Of a stretch of DNA of 64,000 nt, positions 52,968 to 61,358 are shown piece by piece; the first letter of the stretch is position 1, and each line of letters opens with the position of its first letter. The notes beneath the pieces were generated by a model that saw only the letters and a list, made by a program, of their open reading frames with translations, ran no database searches and was not told the DNA's origin. The translations under genes and the position numbers were made by a program. Origin of the DNA: Desulfofundulus thermosubterraneus DSM 16057 (GTDB taxonomy: Bacteria; Bacillota; Desulfotomaculia; Desulfotomaculales; Desulfovirgulaceae); contig NZ_FQZM01000019.1 in NCBI RefSeq assembly GCF_900142025.1, positions 1-64,000 on the forward strand, given 5' to 3'.

Positions 52968-53321
52968 ATGCATGAGGATCGTCCCTTCAGGGAAATAACT
53001 CTCCAGGATCTGGAACGACTTGATCCGGTTACTCTTCATATTGCCCGCAGTTGCGCCAACTGCGGACGGTGTGGTGGAGCCTGCCTTGCCCGTATCCGGG
53101 ACCTGTCGCCTGCCCGCGTGCTGCGTCTATTGCAACTCGGCCGGCTGGACGAAGTACTAACTTCCCGTTTTCTCTGGTCGTGTATCGGCTGCCGGCGGTG
53201 CAGCCGGTGTTGCCCCCAGGAACTGGATGTAGCTACGGCAGTGGTGCGGCTGCGGCGCCTGGCAGCAAGACATCCCCGGGCCACCTTTCCTGAACATTTA
53301 TTGCGATTGCTATGTAGCTAG
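52968..53321 (+). CDS. HdrC-like iron-sulfur protein
   Basis: Protein of 117 residues. Two cluster motifs are present: CANCGRCGGACLA and CIGCRRCSRCCP. The usual HdrC helical linker lies between them (ARVLRLLQLGRLDEVLTSRF). ATG 52968 follows GGAGG; an ATG at 52950 lacks a site. HdrC normally bridges HdrA to HdrB; no HdrB follows here, so the terminal electron acceptor or donor is unknown. It is the last gene of the cluster. Confidence 0.85.
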   Translation: MHEDRPFREITLQDLERLDPVTLHIARSCANCGRCGGACLARIRDLSPARVLRLLQLGRLDEVLTSRFLWSCIGCRRCSRCCPQELDVATAVVRLRRLAARHPRATFPEHLLRLLCS

Positions 53322-53836
53322 ATAAGTCATAAAACCCTGACAAAGCACAGGGCATCCATCAGCCTGCAATACCGGGGCGACCCTTCCCGTATAATTTTTA
53401 AATTTTTGCCTCCCCTTTCACGGGGAGGTTTTGCCTGTAAAGAGGATTACTAGCTCCTGCAGCCGGCAGGGAGGGAGGGCTGCGAGCGGGGGCTTTCTTT
53501 TTGCCGGGTGCCGGTAAAAATGAGCTCCATTTCGGTAGCCTAGCCAAAGGCATATTCCCTGGTGAGCCCTAGAGGTGAAAATCGTGTTGGCAGGCGGCCT
53601 TATTCGCAGGAATGGCAAACACAACCCTGGTTACCTTTGGATTGGCTGCCAGGGACTCCACAGAATTATATTACCGGAAATGCGGGAAAGGTCATATATA
53701 CCTGCAGTGAATGCCGTTTTATTGCACGCATTCAGGGGCGGGAAGAAGCGCGCTGGGGTTGTGTGACCGGACTTCCTGGATAACGTCATAGATATGATAT
53801 TATCCATATCTTTGACGCCTTGAATATTGGCAAAGT
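53322..53836. other. Gap without a recognised gene
   Basis: About 515 bases. The only clear structure is a terminator (53409-53432). Two short overlapping frames (53562-53783 and 53575-53766) have a ribosome-like site (GAGGTG) but no recognised domain. The longer frame has two cysteines in TCSECRF, and a possible small protein there cannot be excluded. A GATATG/CATATC inverted repeat sits near 53790-53809. Confidence 0.5.
53409..53432 (+). terminator. Terminator downstream of the redox cluster
   Basis: CCTCCCC/GGGGAGG stem with a TTTCAC loop followed by TTTT. Confidence 0.75.
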
Positions 53837-53988
53837 CAATCCGTGGGAGGTGGATGTGATGATTACGAATCTGGAAATAGCCCTTGAAGAAATGGAACAG
53901 CATCACTAAGTCCCTTCAGTAGTTCTGGTGGACGCTTTTGCTGGTTACCGGGAGCACCCTGACCAACGGCACGATCACCGAATGGCTC
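53837..53988 (+). repeat. 152-bp direct repeat, copy 1
   Basis: Identical to 56727-56878 except one base (53898 C versus 56788 T). It encodes the tail of a small frame (NPWEVDVMITNLEIALEEME) and unexplained DNA. In this copy the frame ends EMEQHH; in copy 2 the single substitution turns CAG into TAG. The group II intron tail adjoins it, and a chemoreceptor lies between the two copies. Confidence 0.9.
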
Positions 53989-54123
53989 TGCCCGCGGGAG
54001 GTAGTGGTGAAGCCACAGGGGATCGCGGGAGGGCCGAGTCCTTCTCCGGCACAAGGCGGGGCGGCACCTCGCGGGGGCCAGAGCTTAACCGAACGCTATC
54101 AAAGTCTCCGTCAAGCTTGGTGA

Positions 54124-54193
54124 ACTGCCGGATGCGGACCCGCATGTCCGGCGGTGTGAGAGGACGGGGGCTAGCCACCCTCTCCTACTCGAT
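54124..54193 (+). mobile_element. 3' end (domains V and VI) of a group II intron
   Basis: Domain V-like hairpin GCCGGATGCGGACCCGCATG and TCCGGC (54127-54152), followed by a GAGAGG/CCTCTC domain VI stem with a bulged A, ending CCTACTCGAT. The domain V-VI spacing and the terminal TACTCGAT match bacterial group II introns. No reverse transcriptase or 5' half is present nearby, so this is a remnant. The DNA at 53989-54123 is probably other intron-derived sequence. Confidence 0.55.
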
Positions 54194-54309
54194 GCGCCCT
54201 GCAACCCTATAAAATTAAAAAACAAAATATGACATAATTCTCCTTGACAGGGGGTAAATTACGATGATTTAATAAAAACAATGGTCAAAAATGTAGACAA
54301 TATTAAATC

Positions 54310-54398
54310 CCGGCGGGCAAACCCGGCGAAAGCCGGGGACGCAAAGCTACAGGTCTAAAGTTTCTCATTGAAGAAACCATGACGGCTGGGTTGCAAGG
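54310..54398 (+). promoter_or_regulatory. Cyclic di-GMP-I (GEMM) riboswitch upstream of a chemoreceptor gene
   Basis: GGGCAAACC (54315-54323), a GAAA-capped stem CCGGC/GCCGG, then GGACGCAAAGC, ACAGGTCTAAAG, a second hairpin (GTTTCTC/GAAGAAACC) and ATGACGGCTGGGTTGC at 54380-54394 closing P1. This follows the type I aptamer in order and spacing. A terminator-like hairpin follows (54396-54445). The nearest downstream gene is the methyl-accepting protein at 54918, about 470 bases on, through a long leader. Confidence 0.88.
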
Positions 54399-54445
54399 GA
54401 GAAGGGTAGCCGCAGGGTAGTCGGTATCTCCCTGTGGTTTTTTGT
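54396..54445 (+). terminator. Terminator behind the second c-di-GMP aptamer
   Basis: AGGGAGA (54396-54402) pairs with TCTCCCT (54427-54433), followed by GTGGTTTTTTGTTT. A GGGTAGCCGCAGGGTAG loop separates the arms. Confidence 0.7.
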
Positions 54446-54917
54446 TTGAAGGTTTGATTGAGTGAACGAAATTTTTCATTTAAAATTTTTATCATGAAAA
54501 ATTTCTTTGTAGGGGGATTTTTTAATGACCGGACGGACCAGGTGTTATGTAACATATGTTCGGGGGGGGGGGGGGGGGATTCTGTAAACAATGTCATAAT
54601 ATAGCATATTATGCAAATGGTGTATCAACCAACTTAGTTCTCCTCTTACGTTCCCCTCCTTTTGATCTCCCCCTGTCTCTTCTTTGCTTCCCCATAATAA
54701 AGATTGTATTTTCAGCTTCTCTTTCCCTGACGTGGCTCTATGGACTCAATAGCACATGTTGCCCGGGTGTTTTTCAGCCGCATGGTGCTTTATCATCATG
54801 AACGTTACGACGGTCATGGTTACCAGAGACAGCCGTGGAGTTGTCCTGCTTTTAGAAAAGAATGTGGTTTGTTACCAATCTGACCGTTGTTGAACCTGAT
54901 GCTAGGAGGATCTTGAA
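54446..54917 (+). other. Long leader of the chemoreceptor gene
   Basis: No gene is recognised in these roughly 470 bases. Notable features are a perfect 12-bp inverted repeat (GAAATTTTTCAT 54468-54479 with 54494-54505), a palindromic TATGTAACATA, and a run of 17 G (54562-54578). Reading frames here have no recognised domain. Confidence 0.6.
54562..54578 (+). repeat. Run of 17 G residues
   Basis: An uninterrupted G17 tract. Such tracts change length easily by slippage and could vary expression of the downstream gene, but they are also prone to assembly errors. Confidence 0.85.
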
Positions 54918-56477
54918 ATGAGAATATCCATTGGGATGAAAATCGGCGGCGGTTTTGTATTGTTGCTTCTTTTCATGGCTGCCGTGGCAATCCAGTCGTT
55001 GCTAATAATGGGGAATACGATCTCGGATGCCGCCTATGTCGATCAGCGGGTGGTACGCCTCAGTCTTGACTATCAGATTGTCGACGCCTACAAGGAAGCA
55101 TCAAGAGACCTGCGGGCTTACCTACTTTATGGTGACGAAAAATACTTAAACGAATACAAAAAGGATATCGAGAACACGCAGACCCTGCTGGAGAAACGAC
55201 TCAATAACTGTTCTGCCCAGGCCCGACCCAAACTGGAGGAAGTGCTCGCCAAGGTTACTGAATACGACCGTCAGCTTACCAGCAGTGCAATTCCTCTGGC
55301 CAAGGAAGGCAAGTTCCAGGAAGCAGTTGCCGCAGCACAAAGCTTCGCTTCGTATGCCAACGACGCTGAAAAGATTTTGGCCGAACTGATTATGGAAAAT
55401 GAACAAAAGACCGGGGACGTCGTGGATAACATGCAGGTCAATGCCGCCCGTGGCCGTTCCCGGGTCGTCATTATCAGCGTTTTTGCCCTGGCCGCCGGGC
55501 TCCTCATGGCAGTTTTTATAACGCGCATGATCACCCGTCCGATCCTGGCTACCGTCCGGGAAGCGGATCGTATCGCTGAAGGCGACCTCACAGGCGAGGA
55601 ACTGGTGGTACGTACCCGGGACGAGATTGCCCGTTTGGCCGGGGCTTTCAACCGCATGCGTACAAACCTGCGCGAGATCATCGGCCAGGTAATCCAAACG
55701 TCCAAGCAGGTGGCCGACTCGGCCTCCCAGCTCGCCGCCCAGGCCGAACAGACCGCCGCCGGGGCGAACGAAACGGCCGCCACCATGAGCGAAATGGCTT
55801 CGACCGTCGAACAGGTAACCGAAAATGCGCAAATGGTTTCAGCGTCGGCGGAACAGGTAGCGGCCCAGGCCGCTGAAGGTGCCAGGGGGATCGAGCGGGT
55901 TATCGGGCAGATGAAGGTCATTGAGCAGTCAGCAGCCAACGTTTCTTCCGCCATTAATGCTCTGAACCAGACCGCGGGCCAGATCACCCAGATTGTGGAC
56001 CTGATCACCCAGATCGCCGACCAGACGAACCTGCTGGCCCTGAACGCCGCCATCGAAGCGGCCCGCGCCGGGGAACAGGGCCGCGGCTTCGCTGTCGTCG
56101 CCGAGGAAGTTCGCAAGCTGGCCGAGCAGTCCGCCAACGCCGCCAAAGAGATCTACGAGCTGATCGCTACGGTCCAGGACGAGTCCAGGAAGGCGGTCGA
56201 AGTCATGGCCACCGGGGCGGTGGAGGTCACGGAGGGAAGCAAGGTGATCAACGAGGTTGGGGCCAATATCAAGGCCATCAACCTTGCCATCGAGGATGTT
56301 GCGCGGCAGGTCCAGGAGGTGGCCGCTGCTGCGGAAGAAATGTCGGCTGGCGTGCAGAACGTTGCCGGGACAACAGAAGAGCAGACGTCGGCAATGGAGG
56401 AAGTCTCTGCCTCTACCGAAGAGCTTACCGCGCTGGCTGGCGAACTGGACAGGTTAGCCGCACGCTTTCGCGTGTAG
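54918..56477 (+). CDS. Methyl-accepting chemotaxis protein
   Basis: Chemoreceptor of 519 residues. A first membrane helix (residues 9-30) is followed by a four-helix sensor ([20 protein letters not shown]), a second helix ([20 protein letters not shown]), a HAMP domain ([19 protein letters not shown]) and the long coiled-coil signalling domain. The hairpin tip [20 protein letters not shown] (about residue 365) is standard, with [28 protein letters not shown] precedes ATG 54918. A c-di-GMP riboswitch upstream suggests its expression follows cyclic-di-GMP. Confidence 0.93.
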   Translation: MRISIGMKIGGGFVLLLLFMAAVAIQSLLIMGNTISDAAYVDQRVVRLSLDYQIVDAYKEASRDLRAYLLYGDEKYLNEYKKDIENTQTLLEKRLNNCSAQARPKLEEVLAKVTEYDRQLTSSAIPLAKEGKFQEAVAAAQSFASYANDAEKILAELIMENEQKTGDVVDNMQVNAARGRSRVVIISVFALAAGLLMAVFITRMITRPILATVREADRIAEGDLTGEELVVRTRDEIARLAGAFNRMRTNLREIIGQVIQTSKQVADSASQLAAQAEQTAAGANETAATMSEMASTVEQVTENAQMVSASAEQVAAQAAEGARGIERVIGQMKVIEQSAANVSSAINALNQTAGQITQIVDLITQIADQTNLLALNAAIEAARAGEQGRGFAVVAEEVRKLAEQSANAAKEIYELIATVQDESRKAVEVMATGAVEVTEGSKVINEVGANIKAINLAIEDVARQVQEVAAAAEEMSAGVQNVAGTTEEQTSAMEEVSASTEELTALAGELDRLAARFRV

Positions 56478-56516
56478 TGCCAGGCACTTAACTTATTAAC
56501 TTATCGAGCTCCCCGT

Positions 56517-56541
56517 CCCCGCGCCGGCGGGGCTTTTTCTT
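56517..56541 (+). terminator. Terminator after the chemoreceptor gene
   Basis: CCCCGC/GCGGGG stem around GCCG, followed by CTTTTTCTTTT. Confidence 0.8.
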
Positions 56542-56637
56542 TTCACTGCCGGTACACGATTCAGAATCCGGTTCAGCCCGCCTCATGTCAATCCCCGGCC
56601 GGATGTGGTATAATACAGCCACAGGAGGAATGAACCC

Positions 56638-56790
56638 GTGCCTGATGACAGACAGTCCCACCACCATTCCCACGACAAAGGATACAGAGAGCTTCTCTCC
56701 AGCAAGGTTGACAGGATTATTGGCGCCAATCCGTGGGAGGTGGATGTGATGATTACGAATCTGGAAATAGCCCTTGAAGAAATGGAATAG
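56638..56790 (+). pseudogene. Short Rpn-like remnant in the second repeat
   Basis: A 50-codon frame from GTG 56638 (AGGAGG and a TATAAT box upstream) reads SHHHSHDKGYRELLSSK and ends NLEIALEEME. The start resembles Rpn-family recombination-promoting nuclease/transposase proteins (HDKGY..LLS) and the end resembles their C-terminal MISNLE-type helix, but the long middle is missing. It is likely an internally deleted gene. The last base change creates the stop. Confidence 0.4.
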
Positions 56791-56878
56791 CATCACTAAG
56801 TCCCTTCAGTAGTTCTGGTGGACGCTTTTGCTGGTTACCGGGAGCACCCTGACCAACGGCACGATCACCGAATGGCTC
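56727..56878 (+). repeat. 152-bp direct repeat, copy 2
   Basis: Direct repeat of 53837-53988 at a distance of 2,890 bp, one mismatch. It sits in what looks like the parental context (promoter, ribosome site and N-terminal half of the small frame), suggesting that copy 1 is the derived copy. Confidence 0.9.
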
Positions 56879-57226
56879 GACGCATGAGCAAAAGGTTTTG
56901 TTTTTGTTGTAAAATTAAATTATAATCTCTCTTCGAAAGGCCGAATTCTTTTTGGTAAAAAAGGGGGGATGCGACCAGGGGGTGCACGAAGCAGTTAGGT
57001 TCATTGACAATCCATCTACCACCAGCACGGAGGAGCGCGTGCTTGTGCCGGCTTGCACCTCCACTTTTTTCAATATTCAAACATATACTTGACCAGGTTT
57101 AAAAGTTGCCCGTGGCGGTACACGAGTATTACTCGAACATTCAGTAATTCCGGCTGACAATTCCAGTTGACACCGGCCTCAGTTGCCTGTAATACACATT
57201 CCCGTTTTTAGGGGGTCCCGGAAGAA
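56879..57226. other. Gap without a recognised gene
   Basis: About 350 bases between repeat copy 2 and the acoR-like gene. AT-rich at its left, with a small A/T-rich promoter-like stretch (TTAAATTATAATC near 56911). A GC-rich CCACCAGCACGG tract and many short repeats follow. No conserved feature was recognised. Confidence 0.5.
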
Positions 57227-58918
57227 ATGAGTACCTCACCTCAACTGGCCGTCCAGAAAAGAATGGTAAAGAACTGGGAGCGGTTTATCAATTCCGGAAC
57301 ACTTGATTTGTGCGACGTTAGAAGCACAGTCGCTACATCCTGGCAGAGATGCAAAATTGCCGGTGTTAATCCCGTGGGTGGCATCTGCAAGCGCATCTTG
57401 AGTGACAACCGCATTGAGCAGCTTGAAGAGGAAAACAAAATGTTGCTGGATGTAGCCAGGCCCATAATCAAGTCGGTCTACAACATCGTGCAGGGTTCGG
57501 GCTTCATGGTCGTCCTGACCAACAGTGAAGGTATCATTTTGGAAACGATGGGTGACGGCAAAACACTTGCCATGGCCGACCGGCTAAACTTTTTCCGGGG
57601 GGCGGACTGGACCGAGGAGTCGGTGGGTACCAATGCTATCGGCACATGTCTGGTTACCGGCGTTCCCATCCAGATAACAGGAGCGGAGCACTTTTGCACC
57701 AATCACCATCTTTGGACATGCTCGGCCGCACCCATTCGCAATCCCGGGGGGCTGATTCTGGGGTGTTTAGACATGTCGGGTCCTTACGACAAGATGCACC
57801 CCCACACCCTCGGCCTTATCGTGGCCGCGGCACAAGCCATCGAAAAAGAGCTCTGCCGGGAAATGCTGAAGAGGGAGTGGAATTCCTTCAAAGGAGTCCA
57901 GGTGGACGGGGTTCCCGCCTTCCCGCACGGACAGCCGGCTGCCGGAAACGCAGGCGCATACCGCGCCCGCTTCACCTTTGACGACATTATCGGGACAAGC
58001 CGCCAGATCCGTGCGGCGGTGAACCTGGCCCGGCGGGCTGCCGCCTGTTCCTCCACTGTGCTGCTGCTGGGTGAAAGCGGCAGCGGCAAGGAAATTTTCG
58101 CCCAGGCCATCCACAACGGCGGCGACCGCCGTAACGGGCCGTTCATCCCCGTAAACTGCGCCTCCCTGCCTGCCGGGCTGATTCAGAGCGAGCTCTTCGG
58201 CTATAGCGACGGGGCCTTCACCGGTGCCAGGCGGGGTGGGCAGCCCGGCAAATTTGAAATGGCCCACGGCGGCACGCTCTTTTTGGACGAAATAGGCGAC
58301 ATGCCGCTGGAGATGCAGGCCAACCTGCTGCGGGTGCTGCAGGAAAGAAACGTTACCCGGGTGGGCGGCAAAAAAGCCATCCCCGTCGATGTGAGGATTA
58401 TTGCAGCCACCAATAAGGACCTGTTCCGGGAAGTACAGAAGGGCAATTTCCGGGAAGATCTTTTTTACCGCATCAATGTCCTGACTATCGAGATACCTCC
58501 CTTGAGAGAACGGGCGGAAGACTTAAGCCTTTTGATCCGGCACTTCCTCGCCGGGATATCGGCCAGGGTGGGTAAAAACCTGGCGGGAATAGACCCTGCG
58601 GCTATGGAAATATTATTGAGCCACCGCTGGCCGGGTAACGTCAGGGAGCTGGCCAACGTGCTGGAACAGGCGATCATTTTTGCGGACGGGCCTGTGATCC
58701 AGCCCGGCCATTTACCCCGTTACCTGACCGGAGGGTCCCGGAGACCCGTGGTTGGCTTGGGGCAGGTTGTCACCCTTGAGCAAATGGAGATTAATGCCAT
58801 CAAGGAAGCACTGGCTGTTTTCAGGGGCAATATAACCAGGACGGCAAAAGCCCTGGGCATCGGCCGCAATACTTTATACGAAAAAATTAAAAAATACGGT
58901 ATCAGCCTGGAAGGGTAA
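57227..58918 (+). CDS. acoR: Sigma-54-dependent activator, AcoR-like
   Basis: Enhancer-binding activator of 563 residues. The N-terminal half contains a GAF-like sensor ([20 protein letters not shown] and [20 protein letters not shown]). The AAA+ domain has Walker [13 protein letters not shown] (from residue 282), the sigma-54-contacting GAFTGA loop (329-334) and Walker [14 protein letters not shown] Fis-type helix-turn-helix ends the protein ([20 protein letters not shown]). It faces the acetoin-dehydrogenase genes 375 bp downstream, in front of which a -24/-12 promoter lies, so this is the probable regulator of that operon. Confidence 0.9.
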   Translation: MSTSPQLAVQKRMVKNWERFINSGTLDLCDVRSTVATSWQRCKIAGVNPVGGICKRILSDNRIEQLEEENKMLLDVARPIIKSVYNIVQGSGFMVVLTNSEGIILETMGDGKTLAMADRLNFFRGADWTEESVGTNAIGTCLVTGVPIQITGAEHFCTNHHLWTCSAAPIRNPGGLILGCLDMSGPYDKMHPHTLGLIVAAAQAIEKELCREMLKREWNSFKGVQVDGVPAFPHGQPAAGNAGAYRARFTFDDIIGTSRQIRAAVNLARRAAACSSTVLLLGESGSGKEIFAQAIHNGGDRRNGPFIPVNCASLPAGLIQSELFGYSDGAFTGARRGGQPGKFEMAHGGTLFLDEIGDMPLEMQANLLRVLQERNVTRVGGKKAIPVDVRIIAATNKDLFREVQKGNFREDLFYRINVLTIEIPPLRERAEDLSLLIRHFLAGISARVGKNLAGIDPAAMEILLSHRWPGNVRELANVLEQAIIFADGPVIQPGHLPRYLTGGSRRPVVGLGQVVTLEQMEINAIKEALAVFRGNITRTAKALGIGRNTLYEKIKKYGISLEG

Positions 58919-58983
58919 GGCATGACCGACCGGCGGTGTATGAAAAGCGGTCCGTTTTACCCTTAAATCCACCTTGCTTGCTA

Positions 58984-59018
58984 GCCACTACCATAAATGG
59001 CGGCGGCTTTTTTTTTTG
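58984..59018 (+). terminator. Terminator after the acoR-like gene
   Basis: A GCC/GGC plus CCA/TGG bulged stem is followed by a run of ten T. The stem is imperfect, so efficiency is uncertain. Confidence 0.6.
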
Positions 59019-59222
59019 GCCGGTCGGTTAATCGGGCGTTTCACAACAATTGTTCCGCGTTACCGGAGTAATGAAGTGCCCGGTAATTTAACGTTGTTCG
59101 TTTTTTGCGCATTTTTCTAAAGCGCCGCAAGAAATAGTTACGGCGGGCACGTTTAAAAAACGCTTTCGATTGAGGGTAATCGCAGTGGGGATATACATAA
59201 TGTATGCACCGGCGCCGGACCC

Positions 59223-59238
59223 TGGCATTTTTATTGCA
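59223..59238 (+). promoter_or_regulatory. Sigma-54 (-24/-12) promoter of the aco operon
   Basis: TGGCAT-TTTTA-TTGCA matches the sigma-54 consensus TGGCAC-N5-TTGCA in spacing, with the essential GG and GC. It lies 56 bases before ATG 59294. The AcoR-like activator upstream has the GAFTGA motif required to open it. An AACAATTGTT palindrome at 59045-59054 is a possible activator site. Confidence 0.8.
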
Positions 59239-59293
59239 AAGTTAAAATTCTGATTGTAATACTTTGGCAAAAAATTTTAAGGGAGGGACCCTG

Positions 59294-60256
59294 ATGGCTC
59301 CGAACAAAGAGGAAATGCTTGACATGTACCGGAAAATGCTATTAATCCGCGAGTTTGAAGAAACCGTGGCCAACCTGTTTTCCCAGGGGCAGATCCCGGG
59401 ATTCGTACACCTGTACGTAGGTGAAGAAGCCGTAGCGGTGGGTGTCTGCAGCAACCTGGGCGACAAGGACTATATCGCCAGCACACACCGGGGACACGGT
59501 CATGGTATCGCCAGGGGTGCGTCTGTGGAAAAAATGATGGCCGAGATTTTCGGGAAGATCGACGGCTACTGCAAGGGTAAAGGTGGCTCCATGCACATTG
59601 CCGCTGTAGAACTGGGTTTCCTGGGCGCCAACGGGATCGTGGGGGCCGGTTTGCCGCTGGCTGCGGGGGCCGCCTTTGCCAACAAATATTTGAAGAACGG
59701 CGGCGTGGCCGTTTGCTTCTTCGGGGACGGCGCATCGAACCGGGCTACTTTCCACGAAGCCCTCAATCTGGCCAGCATCTGGAAGCTTCCGGTTATCTTC
59801 GTCTGTGAAAACAATATGTACGGAATTTCCATGAGCCAGGAGAGACACCAGAACATCAACGATATAGCGGACCGGGCCGTGGCGTACGGTATCCCGGGCG
59901 TCAGTGTGGACGGCAACGATGTGATGGCAGTTTACGAAGCTGCCGCCGAAGCCATCAAGCGGGCCAGGGCGGGGGAAGGCCCCACCCTCATTGAATGCAA
60001 GACCTACCGCTTCCGCGGCCACTTCGAGGGCGACGCCTGCGTCTACCGTAGCGAAGAAGAAGTCAACGAGTGGAAAAAGAAATGCCCCATCCAGCGTTTC
60101 GGCACCAGTTTGCTGGAAATGAACATAGCAAGTAGGGAAGAGCTGGATGCCATTAGCGCCGAGGTAAAGGAGCAGATCAAAAACGCCGTTGAATTTGCCC
60201 GTAAGAGTCCTTACCCGGATGTTTCCGAGTTGACCACTGACGTTTACTGCGATTAG
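59294..60256 (+). CDS. acoA: Acetoin/2-oxoacid dehydrogenase E1 alpha subunit
   Basis: Thiamine diphosphate-dependent E1 alpha subunit, 320 residues. STHRGHGHGIARGASVEKMM, the ThDP motif FGDGASNRATFHEALNLAS and ENNMYGISM are typical of AcoA and PdhA. The close coupling with an AcoR-type activator, sigma-54 promoter and an AcoX-like gene supports acetoin dehydrogenase rather than pyruvate dehydrogenase. GGGAGGG precedes ATG 59294; the first eleven codons upstream are open but unlike the family. Confidence 0.9.
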   Translation: MAPNKEEMLDMYRKMLLIREFEETVANLFSQGQIPGFVHLYVGEEAVAVGVCSNLGDKDYIASTHRGHGHGIARGASVEKMMAEIFGKIDGYCKGKGGSMHIAAVELGFLGANGIVGAGLPLAAGAAFANKYLKNGGVAVCFFGDGASNRATFHEALNLASIWKLPVIFVCENNMYGISMSQERHQNINDIADRAVAYGIPGVSVDGNDVMAVYEAAAEAIKRARAGEGPTLIECKTYRFRGHFEGDACVYRSEEEVNEWKKKCPIQRFGTSLLEMNIASREELDAISAEVKEQIKNAVEFARKSPYPDVSELTTDVYCD

Positions 60257-60369
60257 TCGCTAAAAGACTTCTCGAAAAACCATAAACTAAACGCATCGAT
60301 CTGGCTGGTACATGAAATTATCTAATAAATTAATTGAGCAATAAATAACAAAATAAGGGGTGAAATTTT

Positions 60370-61338
60370 ATGGAAATGACCTATTCCCAGGCCATAAACG
60401 CCGCCCTGCGGGAAGAAATGAAACGGGACGACACGGTTTATATTCTGGGCGAAGATGTGGGAATCTTTGGCGGGTGTTTCGGCGTTACAGCGGGATTGAT
60501 TCAGGAGTTCGGTCCGGAGCGGGTACTGGATACCCCCATTTCGGAAACTGCCATCGTGGGCAGCGCGGTGGGTGCGGCCGCTGCGGGTTTGAGGCCTGTG
60601 GCGGAAATCATGTTCATGGACTTCATGACGGTGTGCATGGACGAGTTCTTCAACCAGGCCGCCAAAATGAGGTACATGTTCGGAGGCAAGGTCAAGGTAC
60701 CCCTCACCCTGCGGACGGTTTGCGGCGCCGGTCTGGGGGCGGCTGCTCAGCACTCCCAGAGCCTGGAAGCCTGGTTTACCCACATGCCCGGGGTTAAAGT
60801 GGTCATGCCCTCAACGCCGGCGGACGCTAAGGGGCTTTTGGTGTCATCCATCCGGGACGACAACCCGGTGATATTCATAGAGCATAAGATGCTCTACGGG
60901 GTTACCGGAGAGGTGCCGGAGGGGGAATACACCATTCCCCTGGGCAAAGCCGACATAAAACGAGAGGGCAGGGACGTTACGGTGGTGGCCACCTCCCTGA
61001 TGGTGCACAGGGCCCTGGTTGCCGCCGAAACTCTGGCGGGTGAAGGCATCGAGGTCGAAGTCGTGGACCCCAGAACCCTGGTGCCCTTCGACAAGGAGAC
61101 GCTGCTGCAGTCCGTCGAGAAAACCGGTCGCCTGGTCATTGTCCACGAAGCTGTTAAAAACAGCGGGTTCGGCGCCGAAATAGCCGCTATAGTGGCGGAA
61201 GAGGGGTTCGACTTCCTGGACGCGCCCGTCAAGCGGGTGGCCGCACCCTTCGCCCCGGTGCCATTCAGCCCTCCCCTGGAGGCAGCTTATGTGCCCAGCG
61301 AGGAGAAGATCATCGAAGCGATTAAATCTTTATTTTGA
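60370..61338 (+). CDS. acoB: Acetoin/2-oxoacid dehydrogenase E1 beta subunit
   Basis: Thiamine diphosphate-dependent E1 beta subunit of 322 residues. [37 protein letters not shown] and [20 protein letters not shown] are the family marks. It pairs with AcoA to form the E1 tetramer. AAGGGGTGA precedes ATG 60370. The 113-bp spacer upstream is AT-rich and shows no gene. Confidence 0.91.
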   Translation: MEMTYSQAINAALREEMKRDDTVYILGEDVGIFGGCFGVTAGLIQEFGPERVLDTPISETAIVGSAVGAAAAGLRPVAEIMFMDFMTVCMDEFFNQAAKMRYMFGGKVKVPLTLRTVCGAGLGAAAQHSQSLEAWFTHMPGVKVVMPSTPADAKGLLVSSIRDDNPVIFIEHKMLYGVTGEVPEGEYTIPLGKADIKREGRDVTVVATSLMVHRALVAAETLAGEGIEVEVVDPRTLVPFDKETLLQSVEKTGRLVIVHEAVKNSGFGAEIAAIVAEEGFDFLDAPVKRVAAPFAPVPFSPPLEAAYVPSEEKIIEAIKSLF

Positions 61339-61358
61339 TTCAGGAAAGGGAGAGGACG

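Noticed and set aside
53562-53783. Two short frames with a ribosome-like site.
   Set aside because: No family recognised, both overlap in different frames, and one has no plausible fold; kept as an unassigned gap.
53989-54123. A reverse transcriptase tail in front of the intron domains.
   Set aside because: No RT motif (such as YADD) could be read in any frame.
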